Positions 7,698-16,429 of a stretch of 25,220 nucleotides of DNA are shown here, piece after piece. How positions within the stretch are numbered: the stretch's first letter is position 1; each line of letters begins with the position of its first letter. The notes below the pieces were generated by a model, which had not been told where the DNA came from, searched no databases, and saw only the letters and a list, made by a program, of their open reading frames with translations. The position numbers were made by a program, and so were the translations under genes. The stretch spans positions 1 to 25,220 of the forward strand of contig DBAY01000061.1 of assembly GCA_002291925.1 (NCBI GenBank), given 5' to 3'. Origin of the DNA: Alphaproteobacteria bacterium UBA998 (lineage in GTDB: Bacteria; Pseudomonadota; Alphaproteobacteria; Rickettsiales; UBA998).

Positions 7698-7724
7698 TTG
7701 TCTTTAATCAAGAACTGCTAGGGT
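7698..7724 (+). promoter_or_regulatory. Candidate promoter of the cpa/tad core operon
   Basis: Extended -10 TGCTAGGGT (7716-7724) with TTGTCT at 7698-7703 (15-base spacer, short). The same TGCTAGGGTG string occurs before the second tadE (16415-16424). RNA would start near 7731, which argues against the GTG at 7723 as the cpaB start. Confidence 0.45.
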
Positions 7725-7767
7725 GGCAATCGGGCGCCTCTTGCGTCCGCAACCCAACCCAATAGCC

Positions 7768-8600
7768 ATGTCCATAAAGTCGCTTCTTCTGCTGATTATT
7801 TCCGCTGCGCTCGCGCTGAGCCTCGCCGTCACCGTGCGCGGTTATGTGAGCGAGGCTGCGCCGAAACAGCCGGAAGGCAACCGCGTGCTGGTGGCGGCAC
7901 GAACCATCACCCAGGGCAGCTTCGTGAAGGCCGATCAGGATTTTACCTGGGCGGTCTGGCCGAAGGAAAATATTGGTGAGGGCCACCTCGTGGAGGGGCA
8001 GTTTCCGCCGGAGACGCTGAATGGCGCCGTCGTGCGCCGCCAGATTCCGAAGGGCGAGCCCATTTCCGAAGCCGCGCTGGTGAAATCCAGCGAGGGCGGT
8101 TTCATGGCCGCCGTGCTGGAGCCGGGGGGATGCGCGCCATCTCCATCGCCGTGGACGAAACCAGCGGCAATGCCGGTTTCATCTTCCCCGGTGACCGCGT
8201 AGACCTCATCCTCACCCATAGCGTGAAATCCGACGAGATGAGCGGCAAGGACTCGCTCGCCAGCGAGACGTTCGTGGAGAATGTGCGCGTGCTCGCCACC
8301 GATCAGAGCGTCGAGAACCCGGACAATACTGCCGTGCTAGCCAAGACGGTGACCATCGAGGTCACCAAGCGTCAGGCGGAGAAGATCAACGTCGCCAAGG
8401 ACCTTGGCAAGATTTCCCTCAGTCTGCGCAGCCTCGCCCCTCACGAGGGCGAGGAAGAGGAAAGCCTGCAGGAAGCAGGAGAGGAGTTCACCCGCGACAG
8501 CGATGTGAGCCCCATCCTCAGCCCGCGCAGCACATCAGCCGTGAAAGTACAGGTAGTGCATGGCAACAAGCGCGAACAGGTGGAATTCGACCGCGAGTAA
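7768..8600 (+). pseudogene. cpaB: CpaB/RcpC Flp pilus assembly protein, frameshifted at a G6 run
   Basis: CpaB is an inner-membrane anchored periplasmic protein of the Flp/Tad pilus. The first part (7768-8129) has an N-terminal membrane helix (KSLLLLIISAALALSLAV) and a SAF-type domain (NRVLVAARTITQGSFV). It runs out of frame at CCGGGGGGATG, 8124-8129. The second part (8130-8600) continues the protein in another frame with MRAISIAVDE and GFIFPGDRVDLILTHS, the canonical CpaB sequence after PG. The coding span of 833 bases is one short of a multiple of three, so restoring one G (or removing two) yields about 277 residues, the usual size. ATG 7768 is preferred over GTG 7723, which falls inside the -10; no ribosome-binding site is evident. 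Read error, true mutation and slippage at the G run are all possible. Confidence 0.87.
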
Positions 8601-8664
8601 TCAAACCCGCGTGGCACGCAAGGGCGCATTCCGCCCTTCTGTCCGCGCCCGAGGCGAGGTGCGT

Positions 8665-10041
8665 ATGACGAAGATTCTGGCTTATCCCCGACTTCTGCTG
8701 GTGGCGCTGATGGCGCTCGTCCTTGCCGCGCCCGCCTCCGCGCAGATTGGCGCGCAGCACAGCGTGGAGATCAACAAGGGCAAGCTGGTGCGCCTGCCCG
8801 CCAACGCCAGCACCGTCGTGGTGGCCGACCCGGACATTGCCGATGTGCAGGTACTCTCCCCCACCCTTATCTATATCAGTGGCCGCAAGATCGGCGAGAC
8901 TAGCGTACTGGCCATCGACGGCAAGGATACCGTGGTGCTCGACGGCACGGTGTCGGTGACCCACAATCTCAGCAAGTTGAAGGACTCGGTGACGCAGTCC
9001 CTGCCCGCATCCACGGTAGAGTTCGATTCCACCGACAGTGCCATTGTGCTGAAAGGCGATGTGCAGTCCCCTTATCAGGCCGAGCGCATCCAGAAACTCG
9101 CCTCCACCTTCCTGCGCGAGAATCAAAGCGTAGTGAATTTCCTGAACGCCAAGGATGGCGATCAGGTGCTGCTGAAAGTGAAAGTGGCGGAAGTTTCGCG
9201 CACGGAGCTGAAGCGCTTCGGCATCAATCTAAACGCGCTGCTCTCGGCCGGCGACATCGCCTTCAGCCTCGCCACCAATACGCTAGGCGCCGGGCTGGGC
9301 GCGCTGGGCAATACCCTCACCTCTTCCGCCAGCGATCTCACCACCGTTGTTGAGGCGCTGGAAAATGACGGTCTGCTCACCATCCTCGCCGAGCCGAATT
9401 TGACCACGAAATCCGGCGTCACCGCCAATTTCCTCGCGGGCGGCGAGTTCCCGATTCCCGTGCAGCAGGGTGGCCAGCAGCAGGGCATCACCATCGAATA
9501 CCGCCAGTTCGGTGTAAGCCTCGACTTCACGCCCGTGGTGCTCTCGGCGGACAAGATCTCGCTCAGCGTGCGCCCGGAGGTGAGCTCGCTCTCGCAGACC
9601 AACTCGGTGATGGCGAACGGCTTCAACATCCCCACCCTCCTTACCCGCCGGGCCTCCACCACGGTGGAGCTGGGCAGTGGCGAGAGCTTCGCCATCGCGG
9701 GCCTGCTGCGGCGGGATGATTCCAACGACATCAACAAGGTGCCGGGCCTCGGCGAGTTGCCCATCCTCGGCGCGCTGTTCCGCTCCAACCGCTTCCAGAA
9801 CGAGCAGACGGAACTGGTCATCATCATCACACCCTACATAGTGCGCGGGGTGGCCAATACCGAACTCGCCACGCCGCTCGACAATTACCGTCCGGCGACC
9901 GACCTGGAGCGCATCCTGATGGGCCGCCTGTATGGCGAAACCAATGAGACGACGCTCAGCGAGGAGAAGCCCTACCGCCTGCCCAAACTGAGCCAGCACG
10001 ATCCGCGCCTGCATGGCCCGGTGGGCTTCATCCTGCGCTAG
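8665..10041 (+). CDS. cpaC: CpaC/RcpA outer-membrane secretin of the Tad pilus
   Basis: 458 residues. Signal peptide of about 26 residues ending ASA|Q. A pilus-assembly N-terminal domain follows (VEINKGKLVRLPANASTVVV), then a BON-like segment (AIVLKGDVQSPYQAERI), then the secretin core with VKVAEVSRTELKRFGINL, LAEPNLTTKSG and the diagnostic VPGLGELPILGALFRS near the C-terminal end of the domain. By family knowledge it forms the outer-membrane ring through which the Flp pilus exits. ATG 8665 is chosen because it opens the signal peptide and has GAGGCGAGG just upstream; an in-frame ATG at 8560 would overlap the cpaB end and add an unlikely leader. 64 bases after cpaB and 12 bases before cpaD. 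Confidence 0.95.
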   Translation: MTKILAYPRLLLVALMALVLAAPASAQIGAQHSVEINKGKLVRLPANASTVVVADPDIADVQVLSPTLIYISGRKIGETSVLAIDGKDTVVLDGTVSVTHNLSKLKDSVTQSLPASTVEFDSTDSAIVLKGDVQSPYQAERIQKLASTFLRENQSVVNFLNAKDGDQVLLKVKVAEVSRTELKRFGINLNALLSAGDIAFSLATNTLGAGLGALGNTLTSSASDLTTVVEALENDGLLTILAEPNLTTKSGVTANFLAGGEFPIPVQQGGQQQGITIEYRQFGVSLDFTPVVLSADKISLSVRPEVSSLSQTNSVMANGFNIPTLLTRRASTTVELGSGESFAIAGLLRRDDSNDINKVPGLGELPILGALFRSNRFQNEQTELVIIITPYIVRGVANTELATPLDNYRPATDLERILMGRLYGETNETTLSEEKPYRLPKLSQHDPRLHGPVGFILR

Positions 10042-10053
10042 AAGGAGACACCC

Positions 10054-10683
10054 ATGCGTCATCTGCTCCCCCTCGCCCTGCTCACCCTCACCACGGCCTG
10101 CGGCACCTATGTACAGCAGCCGACCCGGCTGGCGCGGCAGGAATATGCCCGCACCCTGCGCTTCGAGAAGTTCAGCCTGCACCCAACGCTTAGCGCGCAT
10201 GAGATGGGCCAGCTCGATAGCCTTGCCGCCGCCCTTCCGAAAGAAGCCACCCCGCGCTTTGTCATCCGTACCGGTGACGCGGCGATGGACGGCTCCGAGA
10301 AAATGCAGGAACTGATTTCTGTCCTGCGCGAGCGCTGGCCCGGCGTGGCACCCGCGGAAATCCGCGCGGGCAAGCCCAGCGACCGCGTGACCCTCGATGC
10401 CGTCTACATCGCCTTCGCCGATCCCGATCCCTGCCCGGACTGGCGCGGTGCGGGGCTGCTGAATCAGGAAGACTCGCTGGCGCATCACATCGGCTGCGCG
10501 ACCGCCACCAATTTTCACCTGCAGGTGGCCAACCCTGATGACTTGTTGATGGGCCGCAGCCGCCCGCAGCCAGACACGGTTTCGGCCACGCGCGCGGTAG
10601 AGCGGCATTACAGCGGGGAAATCCTGCAGCAGCATTTGACAATGCAGCAGAACACGACGCCCAACCAGACGACGGGGGAATAG
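10054..10683 (+). CDS. cpaD: CpaD pilus assembly lipoprotein
   Basis: 209 residues. Lipoprotein signal peptide with lipobox TTAC (Cys16). The C-terminal half carries the CpaD signature around HIGCATATNFHLQVANPDDL, with an upstream Cys in PDPCPDW. CpaD is an outer-membrane or periplasmic lipoprotein that associates with the CpaC secretin. The last 25 residues are Gln/Thr-rich and low-complexity. It has one of the best ribosome-binding sites in the operon (AGAAGGAG before ATG). Confidence 0.9.
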   Translation: MRHLLPLALLTLTTACGTYVQQPTRLARQEYARTLRFEKFSLHPTLSAHEMGQLDSLAAALPKEATPRFVIRTGDAAMDGSEKMQELISVLRERWPGVAPAEIRAGKPSDRVTLDAVYIAFADPDPCPDWRGAGLLNQEDSLAHHIGCATATNFHLQVANPDDLLMGRSRPQPDTVSATRAVERHYSGEILQQHLTMQQNTTPNQTTGE

Positions 10684-10689
10684 CAGACG

Positions 10690-11904
10690 ATGCCCCACGG
10701 ACCCGCGCTCCCCAGCGCTACCCCACCTGCTCTGCTGGCCTTTGTGAGGGACGAAGCCAGCCTGCAAGTGCTGCGTGAAGCTGCGCAGGCCCAGGACTGG
10801 CCGGAGGGAACTATACACACGGGCAGCATCGTCGAGGCGACACAGCATTTGCGTGACCACCCTACCCCGCGCCAGTTGATGGTTGAAGTCGCCTCTGCCG
10901 CCGAGGCGCCTGCACAGCTAGGCGCGCTCGCCGATGTATGCGCACCCGGCGTGCGGCTTATCGTCACAAGTACGGTCAATGAGTTCAGCTTTTTCCGCTG
11001 GCTGAAAGACATGGGTGTGGATGAATATCTGCTGCAACCCTTCAAGGCTGAGGCACTGACACAAGCGCTCACCGTCAGGGTGGATGCACCCAAGGCAGCG
11101 GAGGCACCGAAGAAACAGGGCGAGGTCACGGTCGTGCTCGGCGCACGCGGCGGCGTCGGCGCCACGACACTGGCCACCAACCTCGCGGGATTGCTGGCGC
11201 GCGAGCATCAGCGTACTACGCTGCTGCTCGACCTCGATGCGCATTTCGGCAGCGCGGCCATGATGCTTGATCTGGAACCAAGCCGGGGCATCGCCACCCT
11301 GTTCGATAATCCGGACCGCGTGGACGGGCTGTTCCTTGACCGCGTCTTGATCCGCCAGAGCGATCACCTCTTCCTGCTCAGCGCCGAGGAGCCACTGAAG
11401 GAAGCCCTGTCCCACACGACGCGCACGGCGGAGGTGCTACTGCCGCGCCTGCGCGAGAAATTCGCCCATACCATCATCGATTTGCCACGCGCCCTGACGC
11501 CGCTTACCCGCGCGCTGCTTGCGGGTGCCGACCGCGTGGTACTGGTGACCGAGCCAAGCCTGACCGGACTGCGCGACCTGCTGCGCCTGCAGGATTACCT
11601 GAAGGATGCGCTGCAGCGCCCCCTGCCGCTGGTATTTTCCAACCGCGGCGGGCTGCTCGCGAAGACGGAGGTGAAACGCACGGAGTTCGAAAAACATTTC
11701 GGCCGAGCGCTGGATGGCTACCTTCCTTTCCTGCCCGAAGCACTTACGGCGGCGGCAAATGGCCAGCTGCTCATCGACCTCCACAAGGGCGGCGCCTTAC
11801 AGCCTTTGCGCGCGCTGGCGGCGAAGCTGGCGGGAGAGGACGCGGAGGAGGCCCCTGCCGCACCGCGCCCCGGCCTGCTCGGCAAACTGGTGAAGGGCAA
11901 ATAG
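10690..11904 (+). CDS. cpaE: CpaE/TadZ pilus-localisation ATPase-like protein
   Basis: 404 residues. The N-terminal 130 residues look like a receiver-type fold without a clear phospho-acceptor Asp. The C-terminal part is a MinD/ParA-type ATPase: Walker A region GARGGVGATT (151-160), A' motif LLLDLDAHFG (178-187), and later IIDLPRAL and VLVTEPSLTGLRDL. Both lysines of the deviant Walker A (KGGxGK) are absent (R and A), a known trend in CpaE/TadZ that suggests weak or no ATP hydrolysis. Its family role is to position the Tad machine, often at a pole. It starts 6 bases after cpaD and abuts cpaF, so it is co-transcribed. Confidence 0.93.
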   Translation: MPHGPALPSATPPALLAFVRDEASLQVLREAAQAQDWPEGTIHTGSIVEATQHLRDHPTPRQLMVEVASAAEAPAQLGALADVCAPGVRLIVTSTVNEFSFFRWLKDMGVDEYLLQPFKAEALTQALTVRVDAPKAAEAPKKQGEVTVVLGARGGVGATTLATNLAGLLAREHQRTTLLLDLDAHFGSAAMMLDLEPSRGIATLFDNPDRVDGLFLDRVLIRQSDHLFLLSAEEPLKEALSHTTRTAEVLLPRLREKFAHTIIDLPRALTPLTRALLAGADRVVLVTEPSLTGLRDLLRLQDYLKDALQRPLPLVFSNRGGLLAKTEVKRTEFEKHFGRALDGYLPFLPEALTAAANGQLLIDLHKGGALQPLRALAAKLAGEDAEEAPAAPRPGLLGKLVKGK

Positions 11905-13278
11905 ATGTTCGGCCGCCGCGGCACCGCTGATTCCCCGCTGCCGCCGCCCCCGGTGCTTCTTCCCGAAGCCGCGCCGCCCCCTCCGCCGGAGCCGGACGAA
12001 CCGCCGCTGCCCGCTATTTCGGAGGAGCTGAAACAGACGAAGGCGAAAATCTTCACGCTGCTGATGGAGCAGATCGACCTCGCCACCGCCTCGCAGATGG
12101 AGAAGAAGCAACTGCGCCAGCAGATCATCGACCTTATCGGCGAGATCGTGGTGGAGCAGAAGCTGGTGGTCAACCGCGCCGAACAGCAGCAGATGGCGAG
12201 CGAAATCGTGGACGACATGCTCGGCCTTGGGCCTCTGGAGCCGCTGCTGAAGGACGATCTCATCACCGACATCATGGTGAATGGCCCCTATCAGGTATAT
12301 GTCGAGCGCAAGGGCAAGCTCATCCTCACCGACGTGAAATTCCGCGATGAAAAACACGTCATGAACATCGCGCAGCGCATCGTCACCGCCGTGGGCCGCC
12401 GGGTGGATGAATCCACTCCCATCTGCGACGCGCGCCTTGCTGACGGCTCGCGCGTCAACGTTATCGCGCCGCCGCTGTCGCTGAAGGGCGCCAGCATCTC
12501 CATCCGGAAATTCGCGCAGAAGAAAATCACCCTGGAGGTGATGGCCTCACAGAACAACATCTCCGAACGGCTTTGCCAGGTGCTGCGCATCGCGGCGGCT
12601 TCGCGCCTCAACATCATCGTCTCCGGGGGTACAGGTTCGGGGAAGACCACCATGCTCAACGCCCTCTCGCGCCTGATCGATCAGGGCGAGCGCGTGGTCA
12701 CCATCGAGGACGCCGCCGAATTGCAACTCCAGCAGCCACACGTAGTGCCGCTGGAAACCCGCCCGCCGAACCTTGAGGGACAGGGCGAGATCACCATGCG
12801 CCACCTTGTGAAGAACGCGCTGCGTATGCGCCCCGACCGCATTATCCTCGGCGAGGTGCGCGGCGGCGAGGCGCTTGATTTGCTGCAGGCCATGAATACG
12901 GGCCATGACGGCTCCATGGGCACGCTGCACGCCAACAACCCGCGGGAGGCCCTCACCCGCCTGGAGAACATGGTGAACATGGCGGAAGCCAAGCTGCCCA
13001 GCCACGCCATCCGCCATCAGATCGCCACCGCCGTACACATGATCGTGCAGATTCAGCGTATGCGTGACGGCAAGCGCCGCGTGACACACGTGACCGAAGT
13101 GGTCGGCATGGAGGGGCAGGTCATCGTGACGCAGGATCTGTTCACCTTTGAATATCATGGGGAGGATGAGAATGGGATGCTTATCGGCGAGTTCAAATCC
13201 TCCGGTCTGCGCCCGAACTTCCTGAAGCAGGCCGCCTATTTCGGCCTCGCCGACGCGCTGCTCGAAGCCATGAGCTAG
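11905..13278 (+). CDS. cpaF: CpaF/TadA secretion-motor ATPase
   Basis: 457 residues. A proline-rich N-terminus (PLPPPPVLLPEAAPPPPPEP) precedes an all-helical domain, then the type II/IV secretion ATPase core: LITDIMVNGPYQVYVERKGK, Walker A GGTGSGKT (241-248), Walker B region RIILGEVRGGEALD and the His-box segment GSMGTLHANNP. CpaF is a cytoplasmic hexameric ATPase that powers assembly of the Flp pilus through TadB/TadC. Its ATG directly follows the TAG of cpaE with no gap and no separate ribosome-binding site, implying translational coupling. Confidence 0.96.
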   Translation: MFGRRGTADSPLPPPPVLLPEAAPPPPPEPDEPPLPAISEELKQTKAKIFTLLMEQIDLATASQMEKKQLRQQIIDLIGEIVVEQKLVVNRAEQQQMASEIVDDMLGLGPLEPLLKDDLITDIMVNGPYQVYVERKGKLILTDVKFRDEKHVMNIAQRIVTAVGRRVDESTPICDARLADGSRVNVIAPPLSLKGASISIRKFAQKKITLEVMASQNNISERLCQVLRIAAASRLNIIVSGGTGSGKTTMLNALSRLIDQGERVVTIEDAAELQLQQPHVVPLETRPPNLEGQGEITMRHLVKNALRMRPDRIILGEVRGGEALDLLQAMNTGHDGSMGTLHANNPREALTRLENMVNMAEAKLPSHAIRHQIATAVHMIVQIQRMRDGKRRVTHVTEVVGMEGQVIVTQDLFTFEYHGEDENGMLIGEFKSSGLRPNFLKQAAYFGLADALLEAMS

Positions 13279-13281
13279 GCC

Positions 13282-14253
13282 ATGACGCTGCTGGATATCC
13301 TCCTCGCCTTTTCTGTCCTTCTCATCACCGGTGTCGTGTGGCTGGTGATGCAGGGCGCCCGCCTGCGCCGCAAGCGCGCTGAGCGCATCGCGCGCATCAA
13401 GGCGGGGCTCACGGTCAACGCACGGGGCGACACGGTGCAAGCCACGCTGCGCCGCCAGCAGAAGCAGGGCCGTGTGCCCCTACTGTCGCGCCTTGCCGGC
13501 TTCTCGTTTTCCGACCGGCTGCGCGCCCGCTTCGAATTCGCCGGGCTGATCTGGTCAGTGGAGAATTACCTGTTACTCTGTGCAGGTCTCACGGCAGGCA
13601 CGCTGCTGTTTCTGCTGATACTTGGCAAATCGCTGCTGCTCGGCATGCTTGCGGGCTTCGTCGTAGGTTTCGGCTTGCCACATTTTTACGTGGGCCTGCG
13701 CATCGGCAAGCGTAAGAAGCATTTCCTACAGCTTTTCCCAGACGGCATCGACCTTATTGTGCGCGGCCTTCGCGCGGGCCTGCCAGTGGCGAAATCCATG
13801 CAAACCGTTTCTACGGAGATTGGCGAACCGGTGGGTGGCGTGTTCCGCGATCTAGTGGAGCAGGTAGCTCTGGGCGTGAATCTGGAAGAAGCACTATCCA
13901 CCGTAGCGCGGCGGCTGAACCTTACCGAGTTCAATTTCTTCGTCACCAGCATCATCCTGCAGCGCGAGACAGGCGGTAATCTCGCGGAGATTCTCGCCAA
14001 CCTCTCAGACGTGCTGCGTCAGCGTCACATCATGCGCCTGAAGATCAAGGCCATGTCGTCGGAAGCACGTGCTTCTGCCATGATCGTGGGAGCGCTGCCG
14101 TTCCTGGTGACCGGCGCGCTTATTGTCATTTCGCCCGGCTACATCGACCCGTTGTTGGACGACCTGCGCGGTAACATCGCGGCGGCTTGCGCGTCGGCCA
14201 GCATGGGGTTCGGGGTGTTCATCATGATGAAACTCTCCAGCTTCGAGATCTGA
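13282..14253 (+). CDS. tadB: TadB inner-membrane platform protein
   Basis: 323 residues, TadB family, GspF-like. N-terminal helix (LLDILLAFSVLLITGVVWLV), a basic cytosolic stretch, central helices (LLLCAGLTAGTLLFLLILG and LLGMLAGFVVGFGLP), then a T2SSF domain with LFPDGIDLIVRGLRAGLPV and QRETGGNLAEILANL, and two C-terminal helices. With TadC it forms the membrane platform driven by CpaF. Starts 3 bases after cpaF and is followed by tadC after 2 bases. Confidence 0.94.
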   Translation: MTLLDILLAFSVLLITGVVWLVMQGARLRRKRAERIARIKAGLTVNARGDTVQATLRRQQKQGRVPLLSRLAGFSFSDRLRARFEFAGLIWSVENYLLLCAGLTAGTLLFLLILGKSLLLGMLAGFVVGFGLPHFYVGLRIGKRKKHFLQLFPDGIDLIVRGLRAGLPVAKSMQTVSTEIGEPVGGVFRDLVEQVALGVNLEEALSTVARRLNLTEFNFFVTSIILQRETGGNLAEILANLSDVLRQRHIMRLKIKAMSSEARASAMIVGALPFLVTGALIVISPGYIDPLLDDLRGNIAAACASASMGFGVFIMMKLSSFEI

Positions 14254-14255
14254 TC

Positions 14256-15251
14256 ATGAGTGGCAACCTCGGCACGTTCCTGCTCAGCGCCCTGCCGGAA
14301 GGCATCACGCCGGAGGATGCCCTCACGATGGCCACAGGGGTGGTGGCGTTCCTCGTCATCTGGTCCATCGGCCAGAGCGTCGTCGAGCGCGACCGCATGG
14401 CCCCGCGGCTGAAAGCCATTCAGGAGCGCCGCCGTGAGCTGAAAGACACCTACCTCGCCCCTCGCAGGCGCAAGCAACCCATGCAGCATTCCGGGTGGAT
14501 GAAAACCATCGTGATGCGGCTGAAGGTGATGAAGGATATTCGCACCGATGCCATCGGGCGCACACTGAACCAAGCAGGCTACCGCTCCAAAGATGCGATC
14601 TATGTCTACGCCTTCCTCAAATTTTTCAGCCCGCTTGCCGGTCTGGGCGTAGCGCTATTGCTGTTTCCGCCGGAATGGGGCCTGCTATGGGGCGGCGATA
14701 CCGATGCGCTGGGCAGTTTCGCCGCCGTGCTGGCCACCGCGTGGGTGAGCGGGCGGCTGCCGGACCTGTTACTGCACAACCAGCGTAGCAAGCGTTACGC
14801 TCTCATCCGCAAGGCATTACCGGATACGCTCGACCTCATGCTGATCTGTGCTGAAGCCGGGTTATCCCTTGTCGCCGCGCTAGACCGCGTGGCACGCGAG
14901 CTGGGGCAAGCCTATCCGGAAATGGCGGAAGAACTTTCGTTGACGTCGGTCGAAATCGGTTTTCTCCCCGAGCGTAATACCGCTCTCACCCATCTCGCTG
15001 AGCGGCTGGATATGCAGGAAGTACGCAGTATGGTGAACGTACTGCTGCAGACTGAAAAATACGGCACACCAATCTCGCAGGCATTGCGCGTGCTTTCCAA
15101 GGATTTCCGCACCGAGCGCATGCTCCGCGCCGAACAGAAAGCCGCCCGTCTCCCTGCATTGCTGACAGTGCCCATGATTCTCTTCATCCTGCCGACGATG
15201 TTCATCGTCGTCATGACCCCCGCTATCCTCCGCGTCATGGATGCAATGTAG
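14256..15251 (+). CDS. tadC: TadC inner-membrane platform protein
   Basis: 331 residues, second GspF-like platform protein. Membrane helices near the N-terminus (TMATGVVAFLVIWSIGQSV), mid-protein (FFSPLAGLGVALLLFPPEW) and C-terminus (VPMILFILPTMFIVVMTP). The T2SSF domain starts about LIRKALPDTLDLMLICAEAG and contains EKYGTPISQALRVLSKDFR. I chose ATG 14256, 2 bases after the tadB stop, rather than an upstream in-frame codon inside tadB. It is the last gene of the plus-strand core; beyond it tadD reads in the opposite direction. Confidence 0.93.
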   Translation: MSGNLGTFLLSALPEGITPEDALTMATGVVAFLVIWSIGQSVVERDRMAPRLKAIQERRRELKDTYLAPRRRKQPMQHSGWMKTIVMRLKVMKDIRTDAIGRTLNQAGYRSKDAIYVYAFLKFFSPLAGLGVALLLFPPEWGLLWGGDTDALGSFAAVLATAWVSGRLPDLLLHNQRSKRYALIRKALPDTLDLMLICAEAGLSLVAALDRVARELGQAYPEMAEELSLTSVEIGFLPERNTALTHLAERLDMQEVRSMVNVLLQTEKYGTPISQALRVLSKDFRTERMLRAEQKAARLPALLTVPMILFILPTMFIVVMTPAILRVMDAM

Positions 15252-15329
15252 AGCCGTTGTTTTGCCTCAGCTTTGACAGACAGGCATGGCTGATTTGGAC
15301 TTCCTGTCCTCGTAGAACGGAAATGTATT

Positions 15330-15400
15330 CGTTATCCTGAGGCGCAGCCGAAAGAGTTCTGGGTATGGTCCGAGGTCCTTCGTTCACGCGCAGAATGACG
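15330..15400. repeat. Intergenic imperfect palindromic element, copy 1
   Basis: Begins CGTTATCCTGAGGCGC and ends GCGCAGAATGACG, which are imperfect reverse complements; the inner AGCCGAAAGA and GTCCTTCG arms also pair in part. It lies between convergent tadC and tadD. It resembles the palindromic intergenic repeats with GTCATCC...GGATGAC ends that many alphaproteobacterial genomes scatter between genes; the element at 23642-23725 has the same ends. Confidence 0.5.
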
Positions 15401-15429
15401 GCTTCACAGGGAATGTCACCCTGCACTTG

Positions 15430-15470
15430 GTACGTGGGATCTTCCTGCTACACGGGGAAATGCCACGTAC
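15430..15470. repeat. Inverted repeat between tadC and tadD
   Basis: GTACGTGG (15430-15437) and CCACGTAC (15463-15470) form an 8-base perfect stem with a 25-base loop. It sits between the convergent ends of tadC and tadD and may be a transcription-end or mRNA-stability structure; no T-tract follows. Confidence 0.4.
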
Positions 15471-15490
15471 TAGGTCGGCGTGGCACCCCT

Positions 15491-16261
15491 CTAAGGCGTC
15501 TTACCCAGTTCCACTTTGTACGCCTTGTAGAACGCAATATTTTCTTGCAGCTGTTCTTTCGTCAAATCCGGCTGGGCCCATTGCTTGGCTGATTCCATGT
15601 CGCCCTTGAGACCATATGCCAGCGCCAGGTTCTGCCGCATCACGGGGATGCCCTGTACGTTTGGAATCCCCTCCAGCACCTCAATGGCTTCCGTGTAACG
15701 GCCTATCATAATGTAATTCATGGCGAGGTTATTGCTGATAAACTCGGTCTTGGACTTGCCCTGCCCCAACGCCGCAAGATAAGCCTGCTGCGCCTCGGTA
15801 TGACGGCCCAGTAAATCAAGCGCTACGCCCTTTCCATTAAGAAGGTCGATATTCTGCGGCCATTCAGCAAGCCCTGCCTCGTAATGCACCAGTGCCTCCG
15901 CACCGCGCCCGGCATGCACTTCCAGCTTGCCGAGTGCGAGATCGATGGCCGGATGTTTTGGCTGCCGCTGCTTTGCCTCCTGCAGCACTTCGCGCGCCCC
16001 TGCTACATCGCCCTGCTCCTGCAGGAGCGCAGCCAGCGCCAGATGCGCCTCGATGGCCCCATGCGACAACGAGGCCGCTTCACGATAAAGGGCAATGGCG
16101 TTCTGCGCGTCCCCGGCACGCGCAGTAGCCTGCGCCTGACGGATGAGGCTCATTTCCCGTTCGCTCGGAATGGCACCCAATCCCTCCACCGGGACAGAGC
16201 TTGGCGCGCATGCCGCGAGCATCACCACGCTGCAAAGAAGCCCTACACCATGCCAACGCAT
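15491..16261 (-). CDS. tadD: TadD lipoprotein with TPR repeats
   Basis: 256 residues. Lipoprotein signal with lipobox LAAC (Cys18). Several tetratricopeptide repeats follow (for example NAIALYREAASLSHGAIEAH, AREVLQEAKQRQPKHP, EALVHYEAGLAEWPQNIDLL, TEAIEVLEGI). TadD is thought to be the pilotin-like lipoprotein for the secretin. ATG 16261 is chosen over longer in-frame starts because AGGAGGGG lies just upstream and it opens the lipoprotein signal. Unusually it is on the strand opposite to the core operon, convergent with tadC and divergent from the second tadE. Confidence 0.9.
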   Translation of the reverse strand: MRWHGVGLLCSVVMLAACAPSSVPVEGLGAIPSEREMSLIRQAQATARAGDAQNAIALYREAASLSHGAIEAHLALAALLQEQGDVAGAREVLQEAKQRQPKHPAIDLALGKLEVHAGRGAEALVHYEAGLAEWPQNIDLLNGKGVALDLLGRHTEAQQAYLAALGQGKSKTEFISNNLAMNYIMIGRYTEAIEVLEGIPNVQGIPVMRQNLALAYGLKGDMESAKQWAQPDLTKEQLQENIAFYKAYKVELGKTP

Positions 16262-16394
16262 ACGCCCCTCCTTTTGCCTCAAACTATACGCCAACGCCGC
16301 GCGCCATGAAACGAAATGTTGGGAAGACTGTGCAACGGATAGAACCGCCGCCTTTCCATCGCATTTTATCAAAATATTGATAAACATGCATTAT

Positions 16395-16423
16395 TTGGAA
16401 ACGTTCGGTTAATGTGCTAGGGT
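16395..16423 (+). promoter_or_regulatory. Promoter of the second tadE operon, predicted leaderless
   Basis: TTGGAA (16395-16400), a 17-base spacer, and extended -10 TGCTAGGGT (TAGGGT at 16418-16423). The ATG of tadE at 16430 falls exactly where transcription should start, and no Shine-Dalgarno is present, so the mRNA is predicted to be leaderless. Confidence 0.55.
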
Positions 16424-16429
16424 GACTAA

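Noticed and set aside
7723..7767. GTG start extending cpaB by 15 codons
   Set aside because: The codon overlaps the -10 hexamer (7719-7724), so the RNA would begin downstream of it.
9283..10860. 525-codon minus-strand open frame across cpaC, cpaD and cpaE
   Set aside because: It is antisense to three recognisable genes in GC-rich DNA; its His/Gly/Arg-rich composition is typical of shadow frames.
12547..13440. 297-codon minus-strand open frame opposite cpaF
   Set aside because: Antisense shadow of the conserved ATPase; no family resemblance.
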